This document shows, piece by piece, positions 1-8,156 of a stretch of DNA of 19,438 nt; positions within the stretch are counted from its first letter, which is position 1, and each line of letters opens with the position of its first letter. The notes beneath the pieces were generated by a model. It was not told where the DNA came from. It saw only the letters and a program-made list of their open reading frames with translations, and did not search any database. The stretch is from an uncultured bacterium (GTDB lineage Bacteria > Patescibacteriota > Minisyncoccia > Phycocordibacterales > PALSA-1337). The DNA is taken from assembly GCA_903876465.1 (NCBI GenBank), contig CAIRAF010000077.1:1-19438 (forward strand), given 5' to 3'. Both the position numbers and the translations under genes were made by a program.

Positions 1-37
1 CTAATTAAAATGAATATCATCTGGAAAATTTATCCAC

Positions 38-69
38 ATACAAGAAAACGAGCCTTATTTGAAATAAGA
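38..69 (-). terminator. possible terminator after RNase J
   Basis: Just past the RNase J stop (TAG at 71-73, minus strand) there is a perfect short palindrome at 54-68 (CTTATTT / AAATAAG). Read on the minus strand it is followed by a short run of four T. The stem is AT-only and the T run is short, so this is a weak candidate for a rho-independent terminator. Nothing else is recognisable in positions 1-70. Confidence 0.3.
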
Positions 70-70
70 C

Positions 71-2197
71 CTAAATCGTCAAAATAACTGGAATAACCAT
101 CGGTCTCTTAGCCGTCTTCTGTAAAAGATATTTTTGCACAGCGTCAGTAATATTATCTTTAACAATATCAAGATTGAGTGGATTCATGCCTTTAGTTGAA
201 GCATCTGCTGTCTCACGTATGAGTAGGCGTACTTCATGAAGGAGCTCCTGAGATTCGCGTAGATAGACGAAACCACGTGAGATTATATCAGGTGACTTTT
301 TGAGTTTACCAGTTTGTGCATTCATGATACCAAAGATGATAAAGATACCATCTTGAGCAAGAGCCTGACGATCACGGATAACGACATCCTGAACATCGCC
401 AACAGAGAAGCCATCAACAAGAACAAGTCCAGAAGCCGCTTTTTCTTTCAATTTGACGAGCTTTGTACCACCATTTTGAATTTCGATGAGATTTCCATTA
501 TCTGGAACAACGACATCAGATTCTGTAAGACCATTGGCTTCTTTGGCAATATCACAGTGCGCGCGCAACATATAGTGATAACCGTGTAGAGGCATAAAGA
601 ATTTTGGTTTGATAGCACGGTGGATCCAAGCTGTTTCATCACGATTAGCATGACCAGACGAATGAACGTCAGCAATACGATAGTGAAGAATTTTGGCACC
701 TTGTCGTGAAAGATTATCCTTAAGTTTCTGAACAGCGCGTTCATTTCCTGGAACAACAGATGAAGAAAGCACAACTGTGTCACGTGGTGTGAGCTTGATC
801 TTGGCGTGTGTCTTTTGAGACATACGAACAAGAGCTGAGAAGTCATTGGCTTGAGCACCAGTTGAAATAATAACAATACGATCTGGAGGATAATTATCAA
901 TATCATCAACAGAAATAATCGTTTCCTTTTTTGCTTTGAGCAAACCAAGATGTTTACAGATTTCAATATTTTGTTTCAAACTACGACCTTCAACAATAAC
1001 TTTTTTGCCATATAGCTCGGCGAATTCCACAATTTTCAAAAGACGCTCGAGAAGTGATGAGAAAGTGGCAATGATAAGGCGACCCTGCATATTTTTGATA
1101 ATAAGCTCAAGGTTTTTGTGAACCGTCTTTTCTGGCAAAGAAAAACCAGGGTTCTCAACGTTAGTTGAATCCGCCATGAGGATAAGAACATTACTTGGTC
1201 CAGCTGGTCCATTGACGATAGGGAATGCACGTTCGTATTCACCAACTTCTTCGGCTGTAGGAACTCCGTCGACGTGATCAAGTTTAAGGTCACCGGTATG
1301 AACAATAGAACCAAAAGGAGTTTCAATGATGACACCCATGGCGTCAGGAATAGTATGAGTAACTGCAAAGAATCGTACTTTGAGCTGACCAACAGTGATG
1401 GTTGAATTTTTTTCAACAACCTGAATATCAAGCTTTGGAACGTGAGCAAATTCTTCTTGTCTCTTTGAAATCAAAACTGAAGTCAAAAGGCGAGTGTAGA
1501 GCTTTGGATTGCCAATACGAGGCATGATGTAAGGAATACCACCGATATGATCAAGGTGACCGTGAGTGATGATAACTGCACGTATTTTGTCTTGGCGTTC
1601 CTCGAGATACTTTGTATTTGGCAAAATAAAGTCGATACCTGGTGTATCATCATCTTTGAATTGGAAACCAATATCAATAACAACTATATCGTCACCATAT
1701 TGAATGGCGGTCATGTTCTTACCAATTTCTTCCACGCCACCTAGTGGAATTATGCGGATAGAATCTGCTGCAAGAGCAGGGATAACATCACCCTCACGCT
1801 TCATTACAGGCTTATTTGGACCACGGCGGAATGAACGAGCTGCATCAGGACGAACTATATTCATACGCGTGCCAGCAACGTGTTTATCGGGTAGTGGGGC
1901 ATGTTTGGCGGTAATGTTTGATTGAGGATGAGCTCTGAACTGGCTTGTTGCGGGCCTTCTGAATGGAGCAACTTTACGTGCACCACGACCAAGGACTATA
2001 CGATGTCCATTTGCGTCTATTGTTTGTTGTGGTTTTGGTGCAAAAGCACCTGGAATTGATGAGGAAGTTACAGTATTTGGTTTATCTGTACGAATAATAC
2101 GTGTTTTATTAAAACGATTGTGAAAAGGTCTACGTGGTCCAGGATTTAATGGTGGACGAGCCTGATTGTTATTTGGTTTATTATTTTCGTTGTTCAT
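71..2197 (-). CDS. rnj: Ribonuclease J (metallo-beta-lactamase/beta-CASP RNase) with long basic N-terminal tail
   Basis: RNase J is a zinc-dependent 5'-3' exo- and endoribonuclease of mRNA turnover and rRNA processing, acting in the cytoplasm. Using the ATG at 2197 the protein is 708 residues. The catalytic core starts near residue 146 with the family's IPLGGVEEIGKNM-type opening. The zinc motif HGHLDH is at 212-217, TGD at 301-303, the beta-CASP motif HSSGH at 512-516, and a PLHGYHYMLRAH segment follows. The core matches the usual family length of about 555 residues. The first ~145 residues are an extra Pro/Asn/Arg-rich, probably disordered, basic extension. An in-frame ATG at 2266 would lie inside the preceding gene; 2197 is preferred because it begins 5 bases after that gene's stop. 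Last gene of a secG-SBP-rnj unit. No clear Shine-Dalgarno site. Confidence 0.93.
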   Translation of the reverse strand: MNNENNKPNNNQARPPLNPGPRRPFHNRFNKTRIIRTDKPNTVTSSSIPGAFAPKPQQTIDANGHRIVLGRGARKVAPFRRPATSQFRAHPQSNITAKHAPLPDKHVAGTRMNIVRPDAARSFRRGPNKPVMKREGDVIPALAADSIRIIPLGGVEEIGKNMTAIQYGDDIVVIDIGFQFKDDDTPGIDFILPNTKYLEERQDKIRAVIITHGHLDHIGGIPYIMPRIGNPKLYTRLLTSVLISKRQEEFAHVPKLDIQVVEKNSTITVGQLKVRFFAVTHTIPDAMGVIIETPFGSIVHTGDLKLDHVDGVPTAEEVGEYERAFPIVNGPAGPSNVLILMADSTNVENPGFSLPEKTVHKNLELIIKNMQGRLIIATFSSLLERLLKIVEFAELYGKKVIVEGRSLKQNIEICKHLGLLKAKKETIISVDDIDNYPPDRIVIISTGAQANDFSALVRMSQKTHAKIKLTPRDTVVLSSSVVPGNERAVQKLKDNLSRQGAKILHYRIADVHSSGHANRDETAWIHRAIKPKFFMPLHGYHYMLRAHCDIAKEANGLTESDVVVPDNGNLIEIQNGGTKLVKLKEKAASGLVLVDGFSVGDVQDVVIRDRQALAQDGIFIIFGIMNAQTGKLKKSPDIISRGFVYLRESQELLHEVRLLIRETADASTKGMNPLNLDIVKDNITDAVQKYLLQKTAKRPMVIPVILTI

Positions 2198-2202
2198 TTG
2201 TT

Positions 2203-3963
2203 TTAGTGAGTGAATACATTCCATACTTTTTCTGTCTCTATATACCAGTCGATGACTGAGTCCCAATGATCAGAAGGAATGCTTATGGAGTCTAGGTGGA
2301 CACCAGAAAGAGTTTTGGGAACTGCGTATATAAAATCTGGTGAGTATAGAAATACCGCTGGCATATCTTTCTGAATAAATTGATTGAGTTTATTGTAGTC
2401 AGATATGAGGGTTGTTGAGCTAGTTGTACTACGGATATCAGCAAGTAAAGCATCAACTTTACTATTTGTATAAAGGGAAATATTGAGACCTGGTGAATTT
2501 CTTTGTGATGAATCCCAGAATGCAAATAGATCACGATCTTTACCTATTTGTTGACCAAATAAGAGTGCGTCATATTTGCGTGTACGAATAACATTTTGGT
2601 ATAGGTCTGATGCATCGAATATCTGAACATTTACATTAGCTCCGAGTGCCGTCCATTGATTTTTAAGAATTTTTGCTGTCGCAACAAGATCTGGAGAATC
2701 AACGGTATAAATATCAAAAGATATAGTAGTAGAAGCAACCTTTGCTTTAGAAGATTTTTTCTCGTAAACGCCGAGAGGATTTTTGGACCAGCCGTTCTTT
2801 TGGAGTAGAGCTTGAGCTCCAGATATATCAGCAGTTGGTGAGTTGGTTGTTGAAGCACTTTGCAATCCTACATCTCCAAATAATGAATCCGGTATCGGTC
2901 CATATACAGGCTCGCCATATCCATACAATACTGATTTGATGATGGCAGAACGGTCAGTAGCCATAGTGAGAGCGGTACGAACGATCGGGTCTGCTAATAC
3001 AGGAGCCTGACTTTGATTAAAAAATACACCGAAAATACGTGGGAGGGGAGTCTGAAGTATTGTATATCCCTGTGCAGTGTTTGTTTGTAGATCTGAGGCT
3101 GCTTTAGGATCGATAGAAGGCAAACTATCGATAGAACCAGAATTCAAGGCTTCAAGAGCCTTTTCTTGATTTGAAAAAAAGTTCAGAGTAATAGTTTTTA
3201 TGTTTGGATGCGCAGAGTAGTATCCACTCCAAGCGGTTAGGCTATATGAAGTTGGTATACCACTTCCATCTCGACTGATTGAACCAATCTTATATGGTCC
3301 AGTGCCTACTGGCTGGATATTGTATTGGCTGAAAATAAATTGATCGTCACTAACATTATTCCATATATGTTTTGGAATAATGCCTGTGGTCGTATTTGCT
3401 ATGAAGCCGTTATATGGTTGCTTGAGGATGAATTGAATTTCCGTTGGAGAGACAACTTTAATGATGACATTTGCCCAATCTGCTTGGTGTGGACTTTTGA
3501 GCACAGGGTCTTGTATTTTTTGTATAGTAAAAGCTACGTCGTCTGCTGTTAGAGGTTGGCCATCTTGGAAAGGTACATTGTTTTTTATTATAAAATCATA
3601 CGTAAGTCCATCAGCAGATATTGTCCATGAACGAGCAATGTCTGGTGTAAATGATCCGTCAACGTATTTCGTTAAGCCCGAATAGACTAGTGTATCTATA
3701 TCTCTATCGACATCAGATACGGCCAGAACAGGATTGATTGTACGTGGTAGACCTATTTCTCCTTCGCGTAAGTTGCCACCAAAAGCTGGGATTTCCTTTT
3801 TAAAATAGGAACTGACGTTATATGCAAGGATAATAGCTGAAACGCATGCGGTGATAACGAGAATGGAGAAAACAGCCTTCTCTGTAGCGGAGAATTTATG
3901 AATATATCCCAATATATGATTACCGCGTTTCAGGCGGAATTCTTTGTGTTTTTTTTCAATCAC
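2203..3963 (-). CDS. Peptide ABC transporter substrate-binding protein (SBP_bac_5 family), membrane-anchored
   Basis: 586 residues, from a GTG start at 3963; no in-frame ATG lies near the N-terminus. A basic N-terminus is followed by a hydrophobic segment at about 31-50 that anchors or exports the protein. The mature part has the family pattern of oligopeptide/nickel-binding (OppA/DppA-type) proteins: the opening TINPVLAVSDVDRDIDTLVYSGL, then ADGLTYDFIIKNNVPFQDGQPLTADDVAFT, later GTGPYKI, and an ALTMATDRSAII segment. It should bind peptides or similar ligands outside the membrane. The sequence ITAC at 37-40 resembles a lipobox but is embedded in a longer hydrophobic run, so an uncleaved anchor is equally likely. 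No ABC permease or ATPase gene is present in the window. It sits 30 bases after secG and 5 bases before rnj. Confidence 0.9.
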   Translation of the reverse strand: MIEKKHKEFRLKRGNHILGYIHKFSATEKAVFSILVITACVSAIILAYNVSSYFKKEIPAFGGNLREGEIGLPRTINPVLAVSDVDRDIDTLVYSGLTKYVDGSFTPDIARSWTISADGLTYDFIIKNNVPFQDGQPLTADDVAFTIQKIQDPVLKSPHQADWANVIIKVVSPTEIQFILKQPYNGFIANTTTGIIPKHIWNNVSDDQFIFSQYNIQPVGTGPYKIGSISRDGSGIPTSYSLTAWSGYYSAHPNIKTITLNFFSNQEKALEALNSGSIDSLPSIDPKAASDLQTNTAQGYTILQTPLPRIFGVFFNQSQAPVLADPIVRTALTMATDRSAIIKSVLYGYGEPVYGPIPDSLFGDVGLQSASTTNSPTADISGAQALLQKNGWSKNPLGVYEKKSSKAKVASTTISFDIYTVDSPDLVATAKILKNQWTALGANVNVQIFDASDLYQNVIRTRKYDALLFGQQIGKDRDLFAFWDSSQRNSPGLNISLYTNSKVDALLADIRSTTSSTTLISDYNKLNQFIQKDMPAVFLYSPDFIYAVPKTLSGVHLDSISIPSDHWDSVIDWYIETEKVWNVFTH

Positions 3964-3978
3964 GAAAGAGATCTAAAG

Positions 3979-4005
3979 CTAAATAAGATTAAACTAAATA
4001 AGATT
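3979..4005. repeat. 15-bp tandem duplication at the secG 3' end
   Basis: The 12-base unit CTAAATAAGATT occurs at 3979-3990 and again at 3994-4005, a 15-base period. Because 15 is divisible by three, the secG TAG stop is followed by a second in-frame TAG. It appears to be a small slippage duplication in the gap between secG and the SBP gene. Confidence 0.7.
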
Positions 4006-4215
4006 GATGAGGGCTGATATAGCAAATAGGACGGCGATGATGATAGTCCCAATAAAAAGCCACTTTTCCGAACCTCTCCGAGTGTGATATGCAGAACTCA
4101 AATTATCGTTGCCGCCAAAGGCGCCACCGATTTGCGCACCTGTACGTTGAAGCAGTATGAATGCAATCAAAAGCACAGACAGGAGTATGTTTACATACGG
4201 GAGGAGAGACTTCAT
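3994..4215 (-). CDS. secG: Preprotein translocase subunit SecG
   Basis: SecG is the small accessory subunit of the SecYEG protein-export channel in the inner membrane. The 73-residue protein begins MKSLLPYVNILL and has two hydrophobic helices, near 5-23 and 50-71. The connecting loop carries the family's LLQ..GAQIGGAFGG signature, followed by RRGSEKWLFIGT. Length is typical. The ATG at 4215 is chosen over the upstream ATG at 4233. The latter overlaps the apparent -10 element TATATT (4229-4224), which places transcription start at about the ATG at 4215. First gene of the minus-strand unit secG-SBP-rnj, and divergent from the gene at 4281. Confidence 0.92.
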   Translation of the reverse strand: MKSLLPYVNILLSVLLIAFILLQRTGAQIGGAFGGNDNLSSAYHTRRGSEKWLFIGTIIIAVLFAISALINLI

Positions 4216-4223
4216 TACGTGAG

Positions 4224-4232
4224 AATATAGCA
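4224..4232 (-). promoter_or_regulatory. extended -10 promoter of secG (leaderless)
   Basis: On the minus strand the sequence TGC-TATATT reads from 4232 down to 4224, an extended -10 element. A weak -35-like TTGCAG lies 17 bases upstream (4252-4247). The secG ATG begins 9 bases after the last T of the -10, leaving room for at most two or three leader bases. Confidence 0.5.
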
Positions 4233-4263
4233 TAACTAGGTTTTATCTGCAAGACCATGTGTG

Positions 4264-4272
4264 TGCTATAAT
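4264..4272 (+). promoter_or_regulatory. extended -10 promoter of the gene at 4281 (leaderless)
   Basis: TGC-TATAAT, a perfect extended -10, lies at 4264-4272. The ATG of the downstream gene starts at 4281, nine bases after the last T, so the mRNA should begin at or within a few bases of the start codon. No good -35 box was seen. It is divergent from, and does not overlap, the secG promoter. Confidence 0.6.
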
Positions 4273-4280
4273 GATGCCTC

Positions 4281-5006
4281 ATGCGTCGCCTATTCATTTA
4301 CTTTATCGTCCTGATTATATTTTGCGGAATTATTTTCGCGGGGTATGTATTCATATCAAATTTCACTTATACGAGGCATATCACGCTCCCACCACAATTA
4401 TTGGCCTCTTCTACTGATTCCTCGTCTACTACGACTGATTCAACAATAGGTTCCACTTTTAATGCTTTCGGAATGAATGATTTAGCTTCTTCTGATCCTG
4501 CTTCTTCTACAGTAGATACATCACTTTGGTTATCCTATAGCAATCAAGAACTTGGTTTTTCACTTCGCTATCCTAGAGATGCAGTAGTTAATACAGATAC
4601 GCCCAACAGTCTAACGTTGTTTATACCCAAGGGTCATTATTTTCATTGGCCACTACTCGATGACACAAAAATAACGATCACTGCGACATCCTCGTGTCCA
4701 ACTATCGTTACTGGTTTCCAGAATGCTGGACCAGTTTCTGTAGCGGTTGGTTCATATATTTATAATTATTCTGAAGGAACTGATGCGGCAGCTGGTAATA
4801 TATATCGTGAACAGGCTTATGATCTAAAAAATGGAAGCATCTGTTATCACTTGGATCTATATGATCACGGCGCCAATGGTTCAGGGCTCTATGTTACTGA
4901 CCAGTCACTGATTTCACGGTACGATGCTATACATCAAACTGATTTGAGTGCTGTCGTTGAAGTCTTTAATCAGGTTGTCCGCAGTTTCCGAACAGTATCG
5001 CCATAG
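4281..5006 (+). CDS. Single-anchor extracytoplasmic protein, PsbP-like
   Basis: A 241-residue protein of unknown function. It has a basic start (MRR), a membrane anchor at about 4-26, and a Ser/Thr-rich linker at about 42-80. A globular part opens with NQELGFSLRYP at 88-98, the xxxELGFxxxYP opening typical of PsbP-related extracytoplasmic domains. Two cysteines, C139 and C188, could form a disulfide. The next gene (5078-5782) has the same architecture: anchor, linker, ELGF..KYP opening, and two cysteines 48 residues apart (49 here). The two are therefore probably tandem paralogues. It is preceded by a strong extended -10 that implies a leaderless message. The role is probably envelope-related; no catalytic motif was recognised. 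Confidence 0.85.
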   Translation: MRRLFIYFIVLIIFCGIIFAGYVFISNFTYTRHITLPPQLLASSTDSSSTTTDSTIGSTFNAFGMNDLASSDPASSTVDTSLWLSYSNQELGFSLRYPRDAVVNTDTPNSLTLFIPKGHYFHWPLLDDTKITITATSSCPTIVTGFQNAGPVSVAVGSYIYNYSEGTDAAAGNIYREQAYDLKNGSICYHLDLYDHGANGSGLYVTDQSLISRYDAIHQTDLSAVVEVFNQVVRSFRTVSP

Positions 5007-5017
5007 GGGATTAGATA

Positions 5018-5026
5018 TGGTATATT
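5018..5026 (+). promoter_or_regulatory. possible promoter of the gene at 5078
   Basis: TGG-TATATT at 5018-5026 is an extended -10-like element that would give a leader of about 45 bases before the ATG at 5078. A competing candidate is TAATAT at 5066-5071. It ends seven bases before the ATG and would give a leaderless message, like the one proposed for the gene at 8286. The sequence does not decide between them. No terminator is visible after the preceding gene. Confidence 0.3.
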
Positions 5027-5077
5027 ATTTCATTATAAGTTACAGACATAAGTCTTCTTATTAGTTAATATTTTTCT

Positions 5078-5782
5078 ATGAAATCATCAAAGAATATCAT
5101 TATCGGTGTCGTAGTAGTTATCGTTTTGATCGTTATTGGCTTTGTCCTTCGCGGTGGAAGTGGTAATTCGGCACCTTCATCGGATATGAATAATGTTTCA
5201 GCACCTACAAGTGTTGCGGAGCCTGGTACTCCAGTGGCTGTCTCTGAGACCACCAAAGTTTCTAATTCACTTTCTGAATATCAGAATGCCGAACTTGGTT
5301 TCGCTGTTAAGTATCCAAGTACATGGGAAAAAGATGAGACTAATTCAGGCGTAAATTTCATTATCCCTGTTGATCAGACACAAGTTTCGACTATTGCAAC
5401 ATTGCAAGCAGAAATTCAGGCCTTTTCAGGTACATGTGCTTTTCCTCCAGTTACAACAGTTGATAGTCGCAATACAGTTAAGGTTGGTAATAATACCTTC
5501 AACTCTATTACTATGAGTAATACAGTTCAGGGTCGCGGATATTTCGATCGTATGTATTCTCTCCAACAGGGCGGTCTCTGTTACTTCTTCCATTTCAAGT
5601 CTGTTTCTCTTGCTCCTTCAAGTAAAGGTTTAACTGGTTCAAATATTATCCAAGCTCAAAACAACAATAAGGCTATAACAACAACAAGTGACGGTGATTT
5701 CTCAACCATGGTCAAATCATTTACAGTTGTTACTACTCCTGCTGGTCAAGATGAAAGTACCGTTGCTCCATTAAAGAAATAA
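5078..5782 (+). CDS. Single-anchor extracytoplasmic protein, PsbP-like (paralogue of preceding gene)
   Basis: A 234-residue protein of unknown function. A short polar start (MKSSKN) leads to a membrane anchor at about 7-24. A low-complexity Gly/Ser/Ala/Thr/Pro linker runs to about residue 62, and a domain opens with NAELGFAVKYPSTWE at 70-84. Cysteines at 120 and 168 match the pair in the upstream neighbour in position and spacing. The linker suggests a domain held away from the membrane surface. The stop lies three bases before the lemA start, so it is very likely co-transcribed with lemA and the DUF2207 gene. No active-site motif seen. Confidence 0.85.
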   Translation: MKSSKNIIIGVVVVIVLIVIGFVLRGGSGNSAPSSDMNNVSAPTSVAEPGTPVAVSETTKVSNSLSEYQNAELGFAVKYPSTWEKDETNSGVNFIIPVDQTQVSTIATLQAEIQAFSGTCAFPPVTTVDSRNTVKVGNNTFNSITMSNTVQGRGYFDRMYSLQQGGLCYFFHFKSVSLAPSSKGLTGSNIIQAQNNNKAITTTSDGDFSTMVKSFTVVTTPAGQDESTVAPLKK

Positions 5783-5785
5783 TAT

Positions 5786-6343
5786 ATGACAATGCTTATT
5801 ATTCTCGGTATAGTCGTTCTTTTCATTCTTTGGGTAGTTTTTGCCTACAATCGTTTGATCCGTATGACCAACAATACCAAAGAATCTTGGGCTGATATTG
5901 ATGTTCAACTCAAGCGTCGTTATGATCTCATTCCAAATTTGGTCAATACAGTAAAAGGGTATGCAACACACGAAAGTAGTGCTTTTGAAAACGTTTCCAA
6001 GGCTCGATCTGCTGCTATGGGCGCAACTGGTCTTGCAGATAAGGGTCAAGCAGAAGCTACTCTCGCAGGTGCTCTCAAATCAGTTTTTGCTATTGCAGAA
6101 GCTTATCCTGAGCTCAAAGCCAATCAAAACTTCCTATCACTTCAGAATGATCTCACTGACACAGAAGATAAGATTCAAGCCGCCCGCCGTTTTTACAATG
6201 GCAATGTTCGTGACTTGAATACTACTATTCAGATGTTCCCAGGAAATATCATTGCTTCAATGTTCCATATCTCTGCTGTTGAGTTCTTCCAACTCGATGC
6301 TGCTGATGCGGCTGCAAAACAGCCAGTTGAGGTAAAGTTTTAA
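5786..6343 (+). CDS. lemA: LemA family protein
   Basis: LemA proteins are small, helical, single-anchor membrane proteins of unsettled function, widespread in bacteria and often beside TPM or DUF2207 proteins. This one has 185 residues, the usual length. It has an N-terminal membrane helix at about 3-23, and then the family signature NRLIRMTNNTKESWADIDVQLKRRYDLIPNLVNTVKGYA at about 27-64. The NFLSLQNDLTDTEDKI.AARRFYN core and an N..IQMFPGNIIASMF segment follow. The mostly acidic and Gln-rich helical part should lie outside the membrane. It begins three bases after the upstream stop and is followed 25-31 bases later by the DUF2207 gene, a recurrent partner. Confidence 0.95.
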   Translation: MTMLIILGIVVLFILWVVFAYNRLIRMTNNTKESWADIDVQLKRRYDLIPNLVNTVKGYATHESSAFENVSKARSAAMGATGLADKGQAEATLAGALKSVFAIAEAYPELKANQNFLSLQNDLTDTEDKIQAARRFYNGNVRDLNTTIQMFPGNIIASMFHISAVEFFQLDAADAAAKQPVEVKF

Positions 6344-6363
6344 GTTCAAATTCTAAAATTGTC

Positions 6364-6367
6364 AGGA
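6364..6367 (+). promoter_or_regulatory. Shine-Dalgarno site deciding the DUF2207 start
   Basis: AGGA at 6364-6367 lies one base before an ATG at 6369 but seven bases before the ATG at 6375. Normal spacing therefore supports 6375 as the start of the DUF2207 protein. Confidence 0.5.
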
Positions 6368-6374
6368 TATGATT

Positions 6375-8147
6375 ATGAAAAGACACTATGTTATAGGAGT
6401 GCTTATCTCTCTACTTGTTATTACGGGTTTATTTAGTGTTAGTCTTGTAAGAGCAGATGAGCTTTCATCTCAAGAGGCTATAACTGATTTCCAATCAGTA
6501 GTGAACGTCAATCTAGACAATTCAGTTAATGTTAGAGAATCGATAAATTACACAACAGGTGCACAGTCACGACATGGCATATATCGTGACATATACCCAT
6601 ATTCGTCTGAGGGAAGGTTGATGGATATTCAGAATATTTCAGTCGTTGATGAAAAGGGTAATCCGTATCAATGGCAAAAACTCAGTAGTGGTCAGTATAT
6701 CCAAATAAAAATTGGAGATCCAAATCAAGTTTTTTCTGGTGATAAGGTCTACATTATCAATTATAGAGCTACGAATGTTGTCGGTCATCCCAAAGATGTA
6801 GATGAGATATATTGGAATGCAACAGGAAATGATTGGGTTATACCAATATACAAATCTAAAGCCACCGTTTATCTACCGGATGGAGTTACTGCCACCCAGT
6901 CTGCTTGCTACTACGGTATTAACGGTAGTCCTTCAAGATGTGAAAACACTTCATCTTCAACATATTCTTTTGCTTCACCTCGAGTATTGAATCCAGGTGA
7001 AGGTTTGACTGTTGCGGTCGGCTTTCCTAAAGGCACAATTCCGGTTTATTCAACACTGGATAATTTATTCAACTCTTGGCATCAATATATTGATTGGATT
7101 ATTGCAATTTTTCTACCACTTATTGTCTTCGTATTGATGTTTATGCATTGGAGAAAAGTTGGCCGTGATCCAAAAGATCGAAATACGATTATACCGGAAT
7201 ATGATGTACCGGATGGTCTCACTCCTTTTGAGGTGAGTTGTATCATCAATCAAAAGATACGCAGTACTGATATTTCTGCTGAAATCGTATATTTGGCCAC
7301 AAAAGGATACCTCAAGGTGAGATATGTAAAGGATAAGATGATTTTCTTTACTATTTCTGATTACGAAATAGAGTTACTCAAGGATTATTCTGATTTACCA
7401 AATGAGTTTGATAAAAAATTGTTAGACGGTATATTTTATATTACAAATTCACCTGGTTCCAAGGTCAAACTATCTGATCTAAAAAATAAATTCTATAAAA
7501 ATATCCCAGATATATCTGATGCCGTTGTTGATTCTATGCTCACAAAAGGGTACTACAGTAATTTGAAGAAAAGCGCTGCAGCATCGAATAGTATTGCAAG
7601 TATAGGTCTCCCAATATTACTTAGAGTATTTGGACCAATATTGATAGTGCTTATTTTTGGATTGACTGGAAGCACGATTTTATCATCCAACCCGCTCTTG
7701 TTTGTTGGATCCATAATTCTTACGGTCGTGATTGCTATATTCTTTACGAATATTATGCCAGCAAAAACAGAAAAAGGAGTGCTAACAAAAGATTATATTC
7801 TTGGTTTGAAATTGTATTTGCAAATAGCAGAAAAGGACCGTTTAAATTTTCATAATGCCCCAGAAAAACGTCCAGAAATCTTTGAAAAACTTTTGCCATA
7901 CGCCATGGTCCTCGGCGTTAACGAAGCTTGGGCTAAAGAGTTTCAAGATATCTATACAACTCCTCCTACTTGGTATGAGGGATATCCAGTCGGATCAGGT
8001 GCATTTAATGTCGTGATGTTCAATCAAACACTATCAAATTTTGGTTCAGCAACTTCATCGTCTATGGCTTCTGCACCTGGTGGTGGCAGTGGCGGTATGG
8101 GAGGTGCTGGTGGCGGAGGAGGGGGTGGTGGCGGAGGAGGGTGGTAA
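6375..8147 (+). CDS. DUF2207 domain-containing membrane protein with glycine-rich tail
   Basis: 590 residues from the ATG at 6375; the ATG at 6369 would add two residues. There is a signal peptide at about 1-28 (KRHYVIGVLISLLVITGLF...VRADE). An extracytoplasmic DUF2207 domain follows, opening with DFQSVVNVNLDNSVNVRESI and R.GIYRDIYP. A membrane helix at about 239-257 is followed by the characteristic WRKVGRDP junction. A cytoplasmic part with winged-helix-like segments (PEYDVPDGLTPFEVSCI) comes next, then two further helices at about 410-455. A C-terminal stretch of Gly with a final Trp completes the protein, as is common in this family. Family function is unknown. Pairing with LemA suggests an envelope or membrane-stress role. 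The glycine codons make 8086-8141 a low-complexity G-rich tract. Confidence 0.92.
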   Translation: MKRHYVIGVLISLLVITGLFSVSLVRADELSSQEAITDFQSVVNVNLDNSVNVRESINYTTGAQSRHGIYRDIYPYSSEGRLMDIQNISVVDEKGNPYQWQKLSSGQYIQIKIGDPNQVFSGDKVYIINYRATNVVGHPKDVDEIYWNATGNDWVIPIYKSKATVYLPDGVTATQSACYYGINGSPSRCENTSSSTYSFASPRVLNPGEGLTVAVGFPKGTIPVYSTLDNLFNSWHQYIDWIIAIFLPLIVFVLMFMHWRKVGRDPKDRNTIIPEYDVPDGLTPFEVSCIINQKIRSTDISAEIVYLATKGYLKVRYVKDKMIFFTISDYEIELLKDYSDLPNEFDKKLLDGIFYITNSPGSKVKLSDLKNKFYKNIPDISDAVVDSMLTKGYYSNLKKSAAASNSIASIGLPILLRVFGPILIVLIFGLTGSTILSSNPLLFVGSIILTVVIAIFFTNIMPAKTEKGVLTKDYILGLKLYLQIAEKDRLNFHNAPEKRPEIFEKLLPYAMVLGVNEAWAKEFQDIYTTPPTWYEGYPVGSGAFNVVMFNQTLSNFGSATSSSMASAPGGGSGGMGGAGGGGGGGGGGGW

Positions 8148-8156
8148 TAAATATCC

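Noticed and set aside
448..966. 172-codon open frame on the minus strand in another frame of the RNase J gene
   Set aside because: A shadow of the RNase J coding sequence; its translation is low-complexity and has no recognisable domain.
2197..2266. Upstream ATG that would give RNase J 23 more residues
   Set aside because: It lies inside the 3' end of the SBP gene; the ATG at 2197 starts 5 bases after that gene's stop, and the extra residues show no family pattern.
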